DNA of 64,000 nucleotides from Pseudomonas entomophila L48 (lineage in GTDB: Bacteria > Pseudomonadota > Gammaproteobacteria > Pseudomonadales > Pseudomonadaceae). The notes below the pieces were generated by a model. The model was not told the DNA's origin. It saw nothing but the letters and a program-made list of their open reading frames with translations, and searched no databases. The DNA is taken from the NCBI RefSeq assembly GCF_000026105.1, contig NC_008027.1, positions 423,501-487,500 of the forward strand. Direction: 5' to 3'. Numbering within the stretch: the first letter of the stretch is position 1; every line of letters begins with the position of its first letter. Position numbers and translations under genes: made by a program. Below are positions 29,159 to 42,666 of the stretch, piece after piece.

Positions 29159-30474
29159 TGGCCGGCCTGGTCGGCGCCAGGCAGCTTGATTTCAACGTAG
29201 GCTTCGTCGCGGATCTGGCGCAGCCAGGTCTGCAGCTCTTCGTCGTACTTGCGGTTGCGCAGGACGTTCATGGCCTGCTGCTCGCGTGCCTGGGCGGTGC
29301 TGTCGGTGGCGCGGCGGCCCATCACTTCAAGCACGTGCCAGCCGTACTGGGTGCGGAACGGGCGGGTGACTTCGCCTTGCTGGGCGTTGGCCATCTGCTC
29401 GCGGAACTCCGGCACCAGGCTGTTCGGGTCGACCCAGTTGAGGTCGCCACCGTTGAGCGCCGAACCCGGGTCTTCCGAGAAGCTCTTCGCCAGTTCACTG
29501 AAGTCTTCACCGTTCTTGATCCGGTCGTACAGGCGCTCGGCCAATTGTTCGGTGGCCTTGTCGCTGCGGATCTCGCTGGGCTTGATCAGGATGTGGCGTA
29601 CGTGCACTTCGTCGCGCAGCACACTGCTTTCGCCACCACGCTTCTCCTCGAGCTTGAGGATGATGAAGCCGTTGGGGATGCGGATTGGCTGGGTGACATC
29701 ACCGGTAGCCATGCTGCTGAGCATCTTGGCGAAGTCAGGTGGCAGCTGGCCGGCCTTGCGCCAGCCCATCTCGCCGCCTTCCAGGGCGTTCTCGCTAGCC
29801 GAGCGCGCGATGGCCAGGCGTGCGAAGTCGGCACCTTGCTTGAGCTGCTGGTAGACGTCGCCCGCTTGGCGGGCTGCCGCCTGGATCGCGTCGGAATTGG
29901 CGCTTTCCGGGGTCGGGATGAGGATGTTGGCCAGGCGGTACTCTTCCGAGAGCTGCATCTTGCCCAGGTCCGAGTTGAGGAAGTTCTTCACTTCCTGCTC
30001 GGAGACCTGGATGCGTTCGGCGACCCGACGCTGACGCACGCGGCTGATGATCATCTCGCGCTTGATCTGCTCGCGGGCGTCGTCGTACGACAGGCCGTCG
30101 TGGGCCAGGGCGGCGCGGAACTGCTCCAGCGACATGCCATTGCGCTGGGCAATGGTGCCGACGGCCTGGTTCAGTTCCTCGTCGGTGATGCGGATGCCCG
30201 AGCGTTCGCCGATCTGCAGTTGCAGGTTCTCGACGATCAGGCGCTCCAATACCTGCTGCTCCAGCGCACCGGCCGGTGGCACCCCACCGCCACGTTTGGC
30301 GATGGTTTGCTGCACTTCGTGCACACGCTGGTCCAGTTGGCTCTGCATGACCACGTCGTTGTCGACGATGGCCACCACGCGGTCGATGGGTTGCACCGCG
30401 GCATGCACCGCGCCACTCAGCAATACGGCGCCCAGCATCAGCGGGCGCAGACGATCAATAAGCTTGCTCTTCAC
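29155..30474 (-). CDS. surA: Periplasmic chaperone/peptidyl-prolyl isomerase SurA
   Basis: A 439-aa SurA. A signal peptide ([16 protein letters not shown], cleavage near residue 25) is followed by the N-terminal chaperone domain ([18 protein letters not shown]) and two parvulin domains, the second marked by [14 protein letters not shown] and [14 protein letters not shown]. It carries outer-membrane proteins across the periplasm, LptD among them. The start codon is GTG (30472-30474), 20 bp inside lptD, so translation is probably coupled. Confidence 0.95.
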   Translation of the reverse strand: MKSKLIDRLRPLMLGAVLLSGAVHAAVQPIDRVVAIVDNDVVMQSQLDQRVHEVQQTIAKRGGGVPPAGALEQQVLERLIVENLQLQIGERSGIRITDEELNQAVGTIAQRNGMSLEQFRAALAHDGLSYDDAREQIKREMIISRVRQRRVAERIQVSEQEVKNFLNSDLGKMQLSEEYRLANILIPTPESANSDAIQAAARQAGDVYQQLKQGADFARLAIARSASENALEGGEMGWRKAGQLPPDFAKMLSSMATGDVTQPIRIPNGFIILKLEEKRGGESSVLRDEVHVRHILIKPSEIRSDKATEQLAERLYDRIKNGEDFSELAKSFSEDPGSALNGGDLNWVDPNSLVPEFREQMANAQQGEVTRPFRTQYGWHVLEVMGRRATDSTAQAREQQAMNVLRNRKYDEELQTWLRQIRDEAYVEIKLPGADQAGQ

Positions 30475-33289
30475 GGGTACGGTAACCTTGAATGCCTTGG
30501 TCCAGGAACGATTCGACCTTGTTGCCCACTACACCGCCGAGGCCCTTGAGCACGACTTGCAGGAAGACGCCATGGTCACCCTTCTCGTTGGTTGGGGTTG
30601 CCTGGCTGAAATCGTCGTAATCCAACCAGTAACGGTTGATCAGGCGCAGCTTCCAGCAGCAGCTGTCATATTCGAAACCACCCATGGCCTCGAGCGTCCG
30701 GTTGCGGTTGTAATCGTGTTGCCAGCGAGCAATGACGCTCCATTGCGGCACGATAGGCCAGATGACCGAGAAGTCGTGTTGCTGGATCTTGTAGTAGTCC
30801 TTGATGTAGTTCGCGTCACCCGGCGAGCCGTAGTCACCGCCCCCCACTTTCCAGGCACCGGTCAGGGAGTCGTAGGTGATCGTGTCATTGCGGTAGCGAT
30901 AACCGAGGTTGACGATCTTGTTCGGGTTGTCCTCAGGCTGGTAGTGGAACATCGCGCTGCCCGAGCGGGTGCTGCGGCTGTCCGGATCCCAGTTGAAGTC
31001 CGAGTTGAAGCGCCAATCCCGGTTGAAGGCGTACTCGTATTCGAGTGCGTACGGAGAGACATCCGACTGGCTGTCCTTGCGGGTGCGGTAGTCGATGCCT
31101 GGCAACTGGACCTTGCGATCCTTGAAGTAATAAGCCTGGCCAATGCTGAAGCGCTGGCGTTGGAAGCCATTGTCTTCAATCCAGCGGTTGGTCACGCCGA
31201 GCGACAATTTGTTCTCGTCGCCGATACGGTCGGTGCCGGCGAAGCGGTTATCGCGGAACAACGAGGCGTAGTTAAACAGTGTCTCGCCGGTGTCGAACAG
31301 TGGGATGTCTCTCTGGTCCTTGTACGGGACATAGAGGTAGAACAGACGCGGCTCGAGGGTCTGGCGGTAGTTGGTGCCGAACAGCTGGGTGTTGCGGTCG
31401 AAATAGAGGCCGCTGTCGACGCTGAAGATCGGGACGTTACGGTTGATCGCGCTGTTGTAAGTGCCGTATGCAGGATTGGCGGAGTCTTGTGCGGCTTGCG
31501 CCTGGCCCCGGCTGTTCAGGTCCAGGTCGTAATGGGTGTAGACGTATTTCAGCTTGGGCGTGAGGAAGCCATAGCTGGCTTCCATCGGCAGGCTGATCGA
31601 CGGCGCCGCGTTCAGGCGCGTGCCGTTGGCACGGGCAATACCGCGGAGGCTCTCGTCGATTCGACGGCCACCGATGACTTCGCCATTCGCATCCTTGACA
31701 ACACCAATGGACTCGTCAGGCTTGCCGTCTTTGTCGAACACCAGATCGTTCTTCAGGTCGCGCTCGAAGCGAACTGCTTCGGTCTCATAACCGAAGTCCA
31801 GGCCGGACGGATGGAACGGCAGCGTGCCGTTGAAGGTGACCTGCGGCAGCTTGTCGTAAGGGGTGATTTGCGAAATTGTCGCCATTTCGTAGGCATGCAC
31901 GTTCAACCGAGCGGTGTAGTTATCGCCGCGGTAATTAAGTGCGCCCTGCTGGTTGACGAAGTCCCTTTTTTCAACACCGATCTGATCAGTTTCCAGGTCC
32001 TGGAAATAGAACGGGTCGCTGATGTCGGTGTAATCCACCTCGGTCATCAGACGCTCGTCCAGGCCACCTTTGTGCTGCCAGTTGACCATCCAGCGTTCTT
32101 TTTTGTAGTCCGTCTGCAGCTTGCGGTCATCGCTCTCGTCATTGAGATACGCGCCGCCAAACTGGCCTTCACTGGACTTGGTGAGGTAGCGGAACTCGCC
32201 TTCCATCAGCATGCCGCGCTTGGCCATGTAGCGCGGGTACAACGTGGCATCGTAGTTCGGTGCCAGGTTGAAGTAGTACGGGGTGACCAGCATGAAGCCG
32301 GTGTCGCTGCTGGTGCTGAACGACGGCGGCAGGAAGCCGGACTGGCGACGGTCGTCGATCGGGAAATAGATGTACGGTGTGTAGAGTACCGGGAAATCCT
32401 TGACCCGCAGCGTCACGTTGGTCGCGGTACCGAAACCGGTGGCCGGGTTCAGGGTGATGTTGTTGCCCTTGAGCTGCCATGCGTTGCTGCCCGGCTCACA
32501 GGTGGTATAGGTACCGTCCTTGAGGCGGATGATGGCGTTTTCTGCACGCTTGGCGTAAAGGGCGTTGCCGCGGATGTGCGACTTGTGCATTACGTATTCG
32601 GCGTTGTCGACCCGGGCTTCGCCGGTGTCGAGCTGGATCTGCGCCTCGTCGCCGACTACCAGCGAGCCGTTGTCGCGGATCTTGACGTTGCCCTTGAGCT
32701 CGCCACGGTTCTCGGCCTGGTACAGGTTGGCTTCGTCGGCCTCGGCCTGCATGCTGCCCTGGCGCATGACCACGTCACCGGCGAGCGTGGCGATCTGCTG
32801 CTCTTGCTGGTACTTGGAGACCTTGGCGTTGATGTAGGTGGGCGACTCGTCCTTGGGCGTGGTGTCGTTCATGCCCGGGCGGGTTGGCTCGATGTAAGCG
32901 CCGCCGCAGTACGGGCCGGTCTCGGCCAGCTGCGCGGCGGTGAGCTTCTCGCGCGGTACCCAGTCCAGATGGCTGTAGTCTTCGCTGCGCGACTTCAGGC
33001 CGCGGCCTTTCGACTCGGTGACCAGCATCGGCTTTTCGGCTTGCGCCTCGCCGACCTCGCCGGGCGCTTCGGCACCCGAGCTCGCGGCGGCAGCGCCAGG
33101 GTGCACCGGGCGTGGAGGCAGGTTGCCTGTGGCCTTGGGCTTGCAGTCCCAGCCGCCGGCGGCGGACACTTGGCAGTCGAACTGCTCGGCCGCCACCACA
33201 AACGAGGTGGCCAGGGGTTGCAGTGCCAGCAGACCGCCAGTCACCAGCAACGGAAACTTTCTACGAAACGCGGGGGATTTCAATGCCAT
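30455..33289 (-). CDS. lptD: LPS-assembly protein LptD
   Basis: A 944-aa outer-membrane protein that, with LptE, inserts lipopolysaccharide in the outer leaflet. After a signal peptide ([20 protein letters not shown]) come Cys residues in QFDCQV and GGWDCKP, an OstA/jelly-roll domain (about 150-320) and a large beta-barrel. The paired cysteines near the end ([10 protein letters not shown]) match those making the interdomain disulfides in E. coli LptD. I start it at [10 protein letters not shown] (33287-33289); the frame runs 415 codons further upstream only because it reads through antisense amgK. Head of the minus-strand series to glpE. Confidence 0.96.
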   Translation of the reverse strand: MALKSPAFRRKFPLLVTGGLLALQPLATSFVVAAEQFDCQVSAAGGWDCKPKATGNLPPRPVHPGAAAASSGAEAPGEVGEAQAEKPMLVTESKGRGLKSRSEDYSHLDWVPREKLTAAQLAETGPYCGGAYIEPTRPGMNDTTPKDESPTYINAKVSKYQQEQQIATLAGDVVMRQGSMQAEADEANLYQAENRGELKGNVKIRDNGSLVVGDEAQIQLDTGEARVDNAEYVMHKSHIRGNALYAKRAENAIIRLKDGTYTTCEPGSNAWQLKGNNITLNPATGFGTATNVTLRVKDFPVLYTPYIYFPIDDRRQSGFLPPSFSTSSDTGFMLVTPYYFNLAPNYDATLYPRYMAKRGMLMEGEFRYLTKSSEGQFGGAYLNDESDDRKLQTDYKKERWMVNWQHKGGLDERLMTEVDYTDISDPFYFQDLETDQIGVEKRDFVNQQGALNYRGDNYTARLNVHAYEMATISQITPYDKLPQVTFNGTLPFHPSGLDFGYETEAVRFERDLKNDLVFDKDGKPDESIGVVKDANGEVIGGRRIDESLRGIARANGTRLNAAPSISLPMEASYGFLTPKLKYVYTHYDLDLNSRGQAQAAQDSANPAYGTYNSAINRNVPIFSVDSGLYFDRNTQLFGTNYRQTLEPRLFYLYVPYKDQRDIPLFDTGETLFNYASLFRDNRFAGTDRIGDENKLSLGVTNRWIEDNGFQRQRFSIGQAYYFKDRKVQLPGIDYRTRKDSQSDVSPYALEYEYAFNRDWRFNSDFNWDPDSRSTRSGSAMFHYQPEDNPNKIVNLGYRYRNDTITYDSLTGAWKVGGGDYGSPGDANYIKDYYKIQQHDFSVIWPIVPQWSVIARWQHDYNRNRTLEAMGGFEYDSCCWKLRLINRYWLDYDDFSQATPTNEKGDHGVFLQVVLKGLGGVVGNKVESFLDQGIQGYRTREEQAY

Positions 33290-33421
33290 CTTATTAGTCC
33301 GGGCTTCCTGCGTGCCATCTGCCCGCGTGTGGGGGCCGCACGCCTCTCGATGGTCTGAAAAAGATGCTGGATAATAAAGCATGACCCGCTTGACGGCTAG
33401 GGCCGTCGGAGAACCCTTGTA
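33290..33421. promoter_or_regulatory. Divergent lptD / amgK intergenic region
   Basis: Holds the promoters for both directions. TATTAT (minus strand, 33371-33376) is a -10-like hexamer for lptD, and TTGACG (33391-33396) a -35-like one toward amgK; neither has a convincing partner. Confidence 0.35.
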
Positions 33422-35875
<2,454 letters not shown>

Positions 35876-35907
35876 CCAGCGCCAAGGTCAAACCTGGCAC
35901 GATCCCT

Positions 35908-36021
35908 GTAGGAGCGGCCTTGAGCCGCGAAAGGGCTGCGTAGCGGCCCCAGGATTTCAGTACTGAGCAAAGATCGCCAGGGCCGCCTTGCGGCCCTATC
36001 GCGGCTCAAGGCCGCTCCTAC
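35908..36021. repeat. REP pair with inner hairpin (type GTAGGAGCGGCCTTGAGCCGCGA)
   Basis: Inverted arms 35908-35931 and 35998-36021; inner hairpin AGGGCCGC-CTT-GCGGCCCT (35979-35997). Between convergent genes. Confidence 0.85.
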
Positions 36022-36059
36022 AGGTGCAGGCGTGAGTTCCGAATACCCCGCAAGGTGCT

Positions 36060-37058
36060 TCACTCTTCCTTGGGCGTCAGCCACCCACGCACCCGGCGCA
36101 GCAGTTGTTCCTGCTCTGCCGCCTTGTTGCCCGGCATGGCCATCAGCGAGACCTGGCGATACTGACTGTCCTTCTGCCGCTTGCTCGCCTGCAGGCGCAG
36201 CTGGGCGGCCTGGCTGTCCTGGGGGCGGCCGGCGAAATAGATATCTGCGGTCGGCACTTTCAGGTTCGAGGTCAGGCTTTGCAGGTCCTGCTCGACCCGC
36301 GCTGGCGTCTGCGCGCTGACCATGACCAGCTTCTGTACTTGTGGCGGCTGCTTCTCGCTGAGGTAGCGCGCGGCCCAGTAGGCGCCGCTGCCGTTGCCAA
36401 GCAGGACGATGCTGCGTGCCTTCTGCTGTTGTGCGTAGGCCACGGCGGCATCGAGGCGGGCGAAGATCCGCTCGGCATCGGCTTGGTCGCTGTGTTCGTC
36501 AGCTTCGGCCGCGTCGGTGCTCTCTGCGGCTTCCACCTCGGGGGCAGTGGCCTGGGCGACGTTGGCGTTGGCGTCCGCAGGCGTGTCCTTGGCCGGTGCC
36601 GATTCGCCCTCAGGCTTTTGTGTTGCGACAGCCTGCTTGGCCTCGACCCTTGCCTGCGGGCGTTCGGCCAGCAGATCCGGCAGGCTCAGGCTTAGGGTGT
36701 GCCAGCCCACGTCCGGGAAGCCTCGACGCAACGGGCCGACGGTGTTCGGCCAGTCGGCCGTTTCACCCGCGCCCGGGACGATGATCACCGCGCCTTTCGG
36801 GTCGCTGTCGTTGGCGGGCTTCCAAAGTGCAAGGAAATTCTCGCCATTGGCCTGCAAGGTCTGCTGCTCGGCCTTGGGCGCCTGGCGTTCCAGGGCCAGG
36901 GCATCATCCTGGCTGCGCTCGGCCAGTGCTGGGCGTGGCGCAGGTGCGGCAGCCTCGGTGGCGGCCTCTGTTTTTTCGGTGTCGGCGGCTTGAGCGCCGA
37001 AGGGCAGGAGCGAGGCGAGGCAGAACATTGCCAGCGTCGTGCGATAAAGTGTGAACAT
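36060..37058 (-). CDS. DUF3530 periplasmic alpha/beta-hydrolase-like protein
   Basis: A 332-aa protein with a signal peptide (MFCLASLLPFGAQA) and a DUF3530 domain. An alpha/beta-hydrolase fold is suggested by GAVIIVPGAGETADWP and LLGNGSGAYWAARYL, where the nucleophile elbow reads GNGSGA. The middle (about residues 135-190) is an Ala/Glu/Asp-rich low-complexity insert. No substrate is known. It stands alone, divergent from the histidine kinase gene by 95 bp. Confidence 0.8.
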   Translation of the reverse strand: MFTLYRTTLAMFCLASLLPFGAQAADTEKTEAATEAAAPAPRPALAERSQDDALALERQAPKAEQQTLQANGENFLALWKPANDSDPKGAVIIVPGAGETADWPNTVGPLRRGFPDVGWHTLSLSLPDLLAERPQARVEAKQAVATQKPEGESAPAKDTPADANANVAQATAPEVEAAESTDAAEADEHSDQADAERIFARLDAAVAYAQQQKARSIVLLGNGSGAYWAARYLSEKQPPQVQKLVMVSAQTPARVEQDLQSLTSNLKVPTADIYFAGRPQDSQAAQLRLQASKRQKDSQYRQVSLMAMPGNKAAEQEQLLRRVRGWLTPKEE

Positions 37059-37153
37059 GAATCAACCCAAGGCCAGAATGATACCGGCAGCCTAATAGTA
37101 TTTGCCCGCGACGGCCACGCCAGGTGGCCATCCTTGCCAAGACGAGCGTATAG

Positions 37154-39541
37154 ATGAAGCGAGTGCGTTGCCTGTGGGTTATCGGCTGGTTGTGTCTACC
37201 CTTGATCGCGCTGGCGAGGCCGGAGGCGCCTCCCATGGTTGCCCTGGAGCCTGCACAGCAGCAATGGCTGGACGCGCACCGCGGCTTGCGTGTCGGTTTC
37301 GTGCTGCAAGCACCCTATGCGCAGTTCGATCGCCGTCTCCAGCAGTACTACGGCGCGAATGTCGATTTGGTGGATGAGTTGGCCCAGGCGCTCAGGCTCG
37401 ACCTGACCTGGCGCGGTTTCGCTGACGATGCGGCCTTGGAGCATGCCTTGCAGGCGGGCGAGATCGATTTTGCCCCAGGGCTTGCCCAGACCCCGGCCAG
37501 CCTGCGCAACTGGCTGTTCAGCGACCCGTACATGCGTGTGCCGCAGTTGGTGGTGGGGCTGCGCAGTGGCGCGGTGGCGGTGGAACTGGAGAAGTTGACC
37601 GCCAATGACCGAGTCGCGGTACGCATGCCCTCCCGCTTGGCTGATTACCTGCGTGGCAACTACACCAACCTCAACCTTCAAGGCGTGCCCAGCGAACGTG
37701 AGGCATTGCAGCTGGTACTGGGCGGCCAGGCCGGTTTCGCCGTGCTCGATGAAGCGCAACTCAGCCGTCTTTCCCGCGAAAGCGAATTCAGTGAGCTGGC
37801 CGTTGTGGGCGACATCGGCTTGCCCCAGCTGCTGCGGATCGGTTCGCGACGAGACTGGCCGATACTCGCCGACATCCTGGAGCGCGGCCTGCAGGCAATG
37901 CCGGCCAAGCGCCTGGAGCAACTGCATCAACGCTGGTTGCAACCCAAGTACCCACGCTTTTCCGAGTCAGCCGGCTTCTGGCAGAACCTCGCACTTCTGT
38001 TCGGCCTGTTGCTGCTCTGCGCCCTGGCCACGCTGGTGTGGCAGCGACGCCAGCAGCGGGGGGTGGAGCGGGCCTTGCTGGCGACCCGCGAGACACTGGT
38101 CGAGCGCCAGGTGCGCGAAGAGGCGCTGCGCCTGAGCCAGTTCTCCATCGACCAGAGCACGGTCGGCATCTTCTGGGTCAACTGGGACAGCCACGTCCGT
38201 TACGCCAATCATGCGGCCGAGCGCATGCTCGGGTTCGCCGAGGGCGCTCTGATCGAGCGGCCGCTGAGCGACATCGAGCCCAGCCTCAGCATGGATCGCT
38301 GGCTGGCACTGTGGAAGCGGGCGCGCAGCGGCGAGGGCGCAGAACTGCAGTTCGAGAGCCAATGTGTGCGTGCCGACGGTAGCCAGTTGCCGGTGGACCT
38401 GTCGCTGTCATTCCTGCGTTTTCGCGATGCCGAGTACCTGGTGGTGTTCCTCTCCGATGTCACCGAACGCCGCCGGGCCCTGGCCGAACTGCGCGAAAGC
38501 GAAGCGCGCCTCAAGGGTATCGCCGGCAATGTGCCAGGGCTGGTGTTCCGCCTCGAGCGCGATCCGGCCGAAGGCGACCCTGAGTTTCCCTACATCAGCG
38601 AGGGTAGCGAGGCCCTCGTCGGCTATACCCCGGCGGCGATCCAGCACCCGCAGATGGGGCTGCGCAACCTGGTCCACCCCGAGGATCGCGGCGACTACCA
38701 CCGGGTTCAGGATCTGGCTTTGGCGACTGACCAGGACTGGTCGTGGCAAGGCCGGATCCTGACGCGCGAGGGGGAACAGCGCTGGGCCGACATCAAGGCC
38801 ACCACCCGCCGCCTTGCCGATGGGCGCATGGTCTGGGACGGGGTGGTCTGGGACATCACCCAGGGCAAGCAGGCGGAACTTGCGTTGGCCAGTTCCCAGG
38901 AGCAGCTTCGCGAGTTGTCGGCGCACCTGGAGAGCGTGCGCGAAGAAGAAAAAGCACGCATCGCCCGCGAAGTGCACGACGAACTGGGGCAGATGCTCAC
39001 GGTGCTCAAGCTGGAAGTGTCGATGTGCGAGTTGGCCTACGGTGAGCTGGACACCGGGCTCAACGAGCGGCTGGCCAGCATGAAGCGCCTGATTGCCCAG
39101 TTGTTCCAGCTGGTGCGCGATGTGGCCACCGCCTTGCGCCCGCCGATCCTCGACGCTGGCATCGCCTCGGCCATCGAGTGGCAGGCCCGGCGTTTCGAGG
39201 CCCGCACGCAGATTCCCTGTCTGGTGCAGGTCCCGGACAATCTGCCACCCTTGAGTGATGCGAAGGCCACTGGCCTGTTCCGTATCCTGCAGGAGGCGCT
39301 GACCAATGTGATGCGTCACGCTCAGGCGCACACGGTGCAGATCGAGCTCGTGCGCGAGGGTGGGCAATTGCGCTTGACGGTCATCGACGATGGTAAAGGC
39401 TTCACCCCGGGCGAGGCGCGGCCGACTTCGTTCGGCCTGGTGGGGGTGCGTGAGCGTGTGCTGATGCTGGGCGGCAGCATGAGCCTGGACAGCGAGCCAG
39501 GCGAGGGCACCAGCCTGAGCGTGGCGATTCCCTTGGCGTAG
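37154..39541 (+). CDS. Membrane histidine kinase with SBP-type sensor, two PAS and HisKA_3
   Basis: A 795-aa NarL-class sensor kinase. Order: signal peptide (about 1-20), periplasmic SBP_bac_3 domain (about 35-265; RVGFVLQAPYAQF, FAPGLAQTP), a transmembrane helix (LALLFGLLLLCALATLVW, about 277-294), two PAS/PAC domains, a HisKA_3 dimerisation domain with phosphoacceptor in AREVHDELGQML, and an HATPase domain (NVMRHAQA, DDGKGF, GLVGVRERV). It presumably binds an amino acid or amine. Its cognate regulator follows by 12 bp. Start ATG 37154 has a weak Shine-Dalgarno. Confidence 0.9.
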   Translation: MKRVRCLWVIGWLCLPLIALARPEAPPMVALEPAQQQWLDAHRGLRVGFVLQAPYAQFDRRLQQYYGANVDLVDELAQALRLDLTWRGFADDAALEHALQAGEIDFAPGLAQTPASLRNWLFSDPYMRVPQLVVGLRSGAVAVELEKLTANDRVAVRMPSRLADYLRGNYTNLNLQGVPSEREALQLVLGGQAGFAVLDEAQLSRLSRESEFSELAVVGDIGLPQLLRIGSRRDWPILADILERGLQAMPAKRLEQLHQRWLQPKYPRFSESAGFWQNLALLFGLLLLCALATLVWQRRQQRGVERALLATRETLVERQVREEALRLSQFSIDQSTVGIFWVNWDSHVRYANHAAERMLGFAEGALIERPLSDIEPSLSMDRWLALWKRARSGEGAELQFESQCVRADGSQLPVDLSLSFLRFRDAEYLVVFLSDVTERRRALAELRESEARLKGIAGNVPGLVFRLERDPAEGDPEFPYISEGSEALVGYTPAAIQHPQMGLRNLVHPEDRGDYHRVQDLALATDQDWSWQGRILTREGEQRWADIKATTRRLADGRMVWDGVVWDITQGKQAELALASSQEQLRELSAHLESVREEEKARIAREVHDELGQMLTVLKLEVSMCELAYGELDTGLNERLASMKRLIAQLFQLVRDVATALRPPILDAGIASAIEWQARRFEARTQIPCLVQVPDNLPPLSDAKATGLFRILQEALTNVMRHAQAHTVQIELVREGGQLRLTVIDDGKGFTPGEARPTSFGLVGVRERVLMLGGSMSLDSEPGEGTSLSVAIPLA

Positions 39542-39553
39542 GAGAAAACGATC

Positions 39554-40183
39554 GTGATTCGAGTGTTGGTGGCGGAAGACCACACCATCGTCCGGGAAGG
39601 CATCAAGCAGTTGATCGGCCTGGCCCGGGACATGCAGGTGGCGGGCGAGGCGGGCAACGGCGAGCAGTTGCTGGAAGCGCTGCGCCAGACGCCCTGTGAT
39701 GTGGTGCTGCTGGACATCTCCATGCCGGGGGTGAACGGCCTGGAAGCGATCCCGCGGATCCGCGCGCTGAACAACCCGCCCGCAATCCTGATGCTGTCGA
39801 TGCACGACGAGGCGCAGATGGCGGCCCGGGCGCTGAAGGCCGGCGCCGCGGGCTATGCCACCAAGGACAGCGACCCGGCGCTGTTGCTCACCGCCATTCG
39901 CCGGGTGGCCGGGGGCGGACGCTACATCGACCCGGCCCTGGCCGACCGCATGGTGTTCGAGGTGGGGCTGACCGAGACCCGACCGCTGCATACGCTGCTG
40001 TCGGAGCGTGAGTTTTCGGTGTTCGAGCGCCTGGCCCAGGGTGCCAACGTCAACGACATCGCCCAGCAGCTGGCGTTGTCGAGCAAGACCATCAGCACCC
40101 ACAAGGCGCGCTTGATGCAGAAACTCAAGGTCAATTCGCTGGCGGAACTGGTGAAGTACGCCATGGAGCACAAGCTGGTGTGA
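39554..40183 (+). CDS. NarL/LuxR-family response regulator
   Basis: A 209-aa regulator with a receiver domain (VLVAEDHTIVREG; phosphoacceptor Asp in VVLLDISMPGVNG) and a C-terminal LuxR-type HTH (SEREFSVFERLAQGANVNDI, LSSKTISTHKARLMQKLKV). The start is GTG at 39554, with GGAG 9 bases before; no ATG is better placed. Partner of the kinase just upstream. Targets are unknown; the polyamine-type transporter downstream is a candidate, but a REP pair separates them. Confidence 0.93.
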   Translation: MIRVLVAEDHTIVREGIKQLIGLARDMQVAGEAGNGEQLLEALRQTPCDVVLLDISMPGVNGLEAIPRIRALNNPPAILMLSMHDEAQMAARALKAGAAGYATKDSDPALLLTAIRRVAGGGRYIDPALADRMVFEVGLTETRPLHTLLSEREFSVFERLAQGANVNDIAQQLALSSKTISTHKARLMQKLKVNSLAELVKYAMEHKLV

Positions 40184-40222
40184 GTGTTCTGGTTGCGACC
40201 ATGGCTATTACGCGATCACACC

Positions 40223-40305
40223 GTAGGAGCGGCTTTAACCGCGATGCAGGCAACGCGGTGCCAGGCACCCGCTTCGCGGGTGATCGCGGCTAAAGCCGCT
40301 CCTAC
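40223..40305. repeat. REP pair (type GTAGGAGCGGCTTTAGCCGCGAT)
   Basis: Inverted arms 40223-40245 and 40283-40305 with one mismatch; inner hairpin around CACCCGCTTCGCGGGTG. In the 280-bp gap between the response regulator and the ABC transporter; the rest of the gap (40306-40463) should carry the transporter promoter. Confidence 0.85.
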
Positions 40306-40463
40306 AGGGTTCGATTTGCCTGAAAGCGCCACCCTTGTAGGGCGATCCCTACAGCAAGTCTTCCATCCGGATGATGGCATTCTCTCAGTGCCCCCGATTT
40401 TCGGGGCCTCGCGCCTCTTCTACGCTTCTGGTCACGCAGTCATTCCAACAAGAAGGTACAGGC

Positions 40464-41585
40464 ATGAGCGAGGCGAATTCGAACGCGGCCAGCGAGACAC
40501 TGGTCAGCTTCCGGGGCGTGCAGAAGAGCTACGACGGCGAATCGCTGATCGTCAAGGACCTCAACCTCGATATCCGCAAGGGCGAGTTCCTCACCCTGCT
40601 CGGGCCGTCCGGCTCGGGCAAGACCACCAGCCTGATGATGCTGGCCGGCTTCGAAACCCCCACCGCCGGCGAGATCCAGCTGGCCGGGCGTTCGATCAAC
40701 AACGTGCCGCCGCACAAACGCGACATCGGCATGGTGTTCCAGAACTACGCGTTGTTCCCGCACATGACCGTGGCCGAGAACCTGGCCTTCCCGCTGAGTG
40801 TGCGCAACCTGAGCAAGACCGACATCAGCGAGCGGGTCAAGCGCGTGCTCAATATGGTTCAGCTCGATGCCTTCGCCAAGCGCTACCCCGGCCAGCTGTC
40901 CGGTGGCCAGCAGCAGCGCGTGGCGTTGGCCCGGGCCCTGGTGTTCGAGCCGCAGCTGGTGCTGATGGACGAACCGCTCGGCGCGCTGGACAAGCAACTG
41001 CGCGAGCACATGCAGATGGAGATCAAGCACATCCACCAGCGCCTGGGTGTGACCGTGGTGTACGTGACCCACGACCAGGGCGAGGCGTTGACCATGTCCG
41101 ACCGGGTAGCGGTGTTCCACCAGGGCGAGATCCAGCAGATCGCCGACCCGCGCACCCTCTACGAAGAACCCTGCAACACCTTCGTCGCCAACTTCATCGG
41201 CGAGAACAATCGTATCAACGGCACCCTGCTGGCCAGCGACGGCAAGCGCTGCCAGGTACAGCTGGCCCGGGGCGAGCGGGTCGAGGCGCTGGCGGTGAAC
41301 GTCGGCCAGGCCGGTGAGCCGGTCACCCTGTCGGTTCGCCCCGAGCGCGTGCGCCTCAATGGCCATAGCGAAAGCTGCGTCAACCGTTTCTCTGGCCGCG
41401 TGGCCGAATTCATCTACCTGGGCGACCACGTGCGGGTGCGCCTGGAGGTCTGCGGCAAGGCCGACTTCTTCGTGAAGCAGCCGATCGCCGAGCTCGACCC
41501 GGCCCTGGCCGTGGGCGATGTGGTACCGCTGGGCTGGGAGGTGGAGCACGCCCGCGCGCTCGATCCGATTGCCGAAGCCCATTGA
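40464..41585 (+). CDS. Polyamine-type ABC transporter ATP-binding protein
   Basis: A 373-aa PotA/PotG-like ATPase. Walker [10 protein letters not shown] (about residue 47), Q-loop [13 protein letters not shown], signature [15 protein letters not shown], Walker [13 protein letters not shown], and a C-terminal TOBE domain (SVRPERVRL). It powers import through the two permeases downstream. Start MSEANSNA follows AAGG; the frame opens 31 codons earlier. First gene of a four-gene operon. Confidence 0.92.
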   Translation: MSEANSNAASETLVSFRGVQKSYDGESLIVKDLNLDIRKGEFLTLLGPSGSGKTTSLMMLAGFETPTAGEIQLAGRSINNVPPHKRDIGMVFQNYALFPHMTVAENLAFPLSVRNLSKTDISERVKRVLNMVQLDAFAKRYPGQLSGGQQQRVALARALVFEPQLVLMDEPLGALDKQLREHMQMEIKHIHQRLGVTVVYVTHDQGEALTMSDRVAVFHQGEIQQIADPRTLYEEPCNTFVANFIGENNRINGTLLASDGKRCQVQLARGERVEALAVNVGQAGEPVTLSVRPERVRLNGHSESCVNRFSGRVAEFIYLGDHVRVRLEVCGKADFFVKQPIAELDPALAVGDVVPLGWEVEHARALDPIAEAH

Positions 41586-41625
41586 TGGTTTGCTTCACCA
41601 ACCCTGTACTGTGGAGAAAATAATA

Positions 41626-42660
41626 ATGCGCAAGCAGTTGAAACTGACCGCCCTGGCCCTGGGGCTGTTCGCCGCCGGCCAGGTGCTGGCCGCGGACCTG
41701 ACCGTGGTGTCGTTCGGTGGTGCGAACAAGGCGGCCCAGGTCAAGGCGTTCTACGAGCCATGGGAGAAGGCCGGCAAGGGCAAGATCGTCGCCGGTGAGT
41801 ACAACGGCGAGATGGCCAAGGTCAAAGCCATGGTCGACACCAACAGCGTGTCGTGGAACCTGGTCGAGGTGGAGTCGCCGGAGCTGGCACGCGGCTGTGA
41901 CGAGGGCATGTTCGAGGAGCTTGACCCGGCCCTGTTCGGTAATGAAAGCGACTACGTCAAAGGTGCCATCCAGCCCTGCGGCGTGGGCTTCTTCGTCTGG
42001 TCCACCGTGTTGGCCTACAACGCCGACAAGCTCAAGAGCGCACCCACCAGCTGGGCCGATTTCTGGGATACGAAGAAATTCCCGGGCAAGCGCGGCCTGC
42101 GCAAGGGGGCCAAGTACACCCTCGAGTTCGCCCTGATGGCGGATGGTGTCGCGCCGAAGGACGTCTACTCAGTGCTGGCCACCAAGGAAGGCCAGGACCG
42201 CGCCTTCAAGAAGCTCGATGAACTCAAGCCAAGCATCCAGTGGTGGGAAGCCGGCGCCCAGCCGCCGCAATACCTGGCCTCGGGCGACGTGGTCATGAGC
42301 TCGGCCTACAACGGTCGCATCGCCGCGGTGCAGAAAGAGAGCAACCTCAAGGTGGTGTGGAACGGCGGTATCTACGACTTCGACGCCTGGGCCATTCCGA
42401 AAGGCGCCAAGGATGTGGAAGAGGCGAAGAAGTTCATCGCCTACACCGTACAGCCTGAACAACAGAAGACCTACTCCGAGAACATCGCCTACGGCCCGGC
42501 CAACTCCAAGGCCGTCCCGCTGCTGGCGGACGCTGTGAAGAAAGACATGCCGACCACGCCTGAGAACATTGCCAACCAGGTGCAGATCGACGTGGCCTTC
42601 TGGGCCGACAACAGCGAACAGCTGGAGCAACGCTTCAACGCCTGGGCGGCGAAGAAGTAA
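41626..42660 (+). CDS. ABC transporter periplasmic substrate-binding protein (polyamine family)
   Basis: A 344-aa PotD/PotF-like protein. Signal peptide LALGLFAAGQVLA-AD (cleavage near residue 22), then LTVVSFGGANKAAQ, WSTVLAYNADKL and SAYNGRIAAV typical of this family (extracellular solute-binding family 1/8). It captures the substrate for the transporter. The four-gene set resembles spermidine/putrescine importers, but the ligand cannot be fixed; related systems bring in other cationic amines or opine-like compounds. Start ATG 41626 with GGAG upstream. Confidence 0.9.
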   Translation: MRKQLKLTALALGLFAAGQVLAADLTVVSFGGANKAAQVKAFYEPWEKAGKGKIVAGEYNGEMAKVKAMVDTNSVSWNLVEVESPELARGCDEGMFEELDPALFGNESDYVKGAIQPCGVGFFVWSTVLAYNADKLKSAPTSWADFWDTKKFPGKRGLRKGAKYTLEFALMADGVAPKDVYSVLATKEGQDRAFKKLDELKPSIQWWEAGAQPPQYLASGDVVMSSAYNGRIAAVQKESNLKVVWNGGIYDFDAWAIPKGAKDVEEAKKFIAYTVQPEQQKTYSENIAYGPANSKAVPLLADAVKKDMPTTPENIANQVQIDVAFWADNSEQLEQRFNAWAAKK

Positions 42661-42666
42661 CCAGCC

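Noticed and set aside
30047..33358. 1103-codon plus-strand frame opposite surA and lptD
   Set aside because: Shadow of two well-supported minus-strand genes; no domain, low-complexity Val/Ala/Gly composition.
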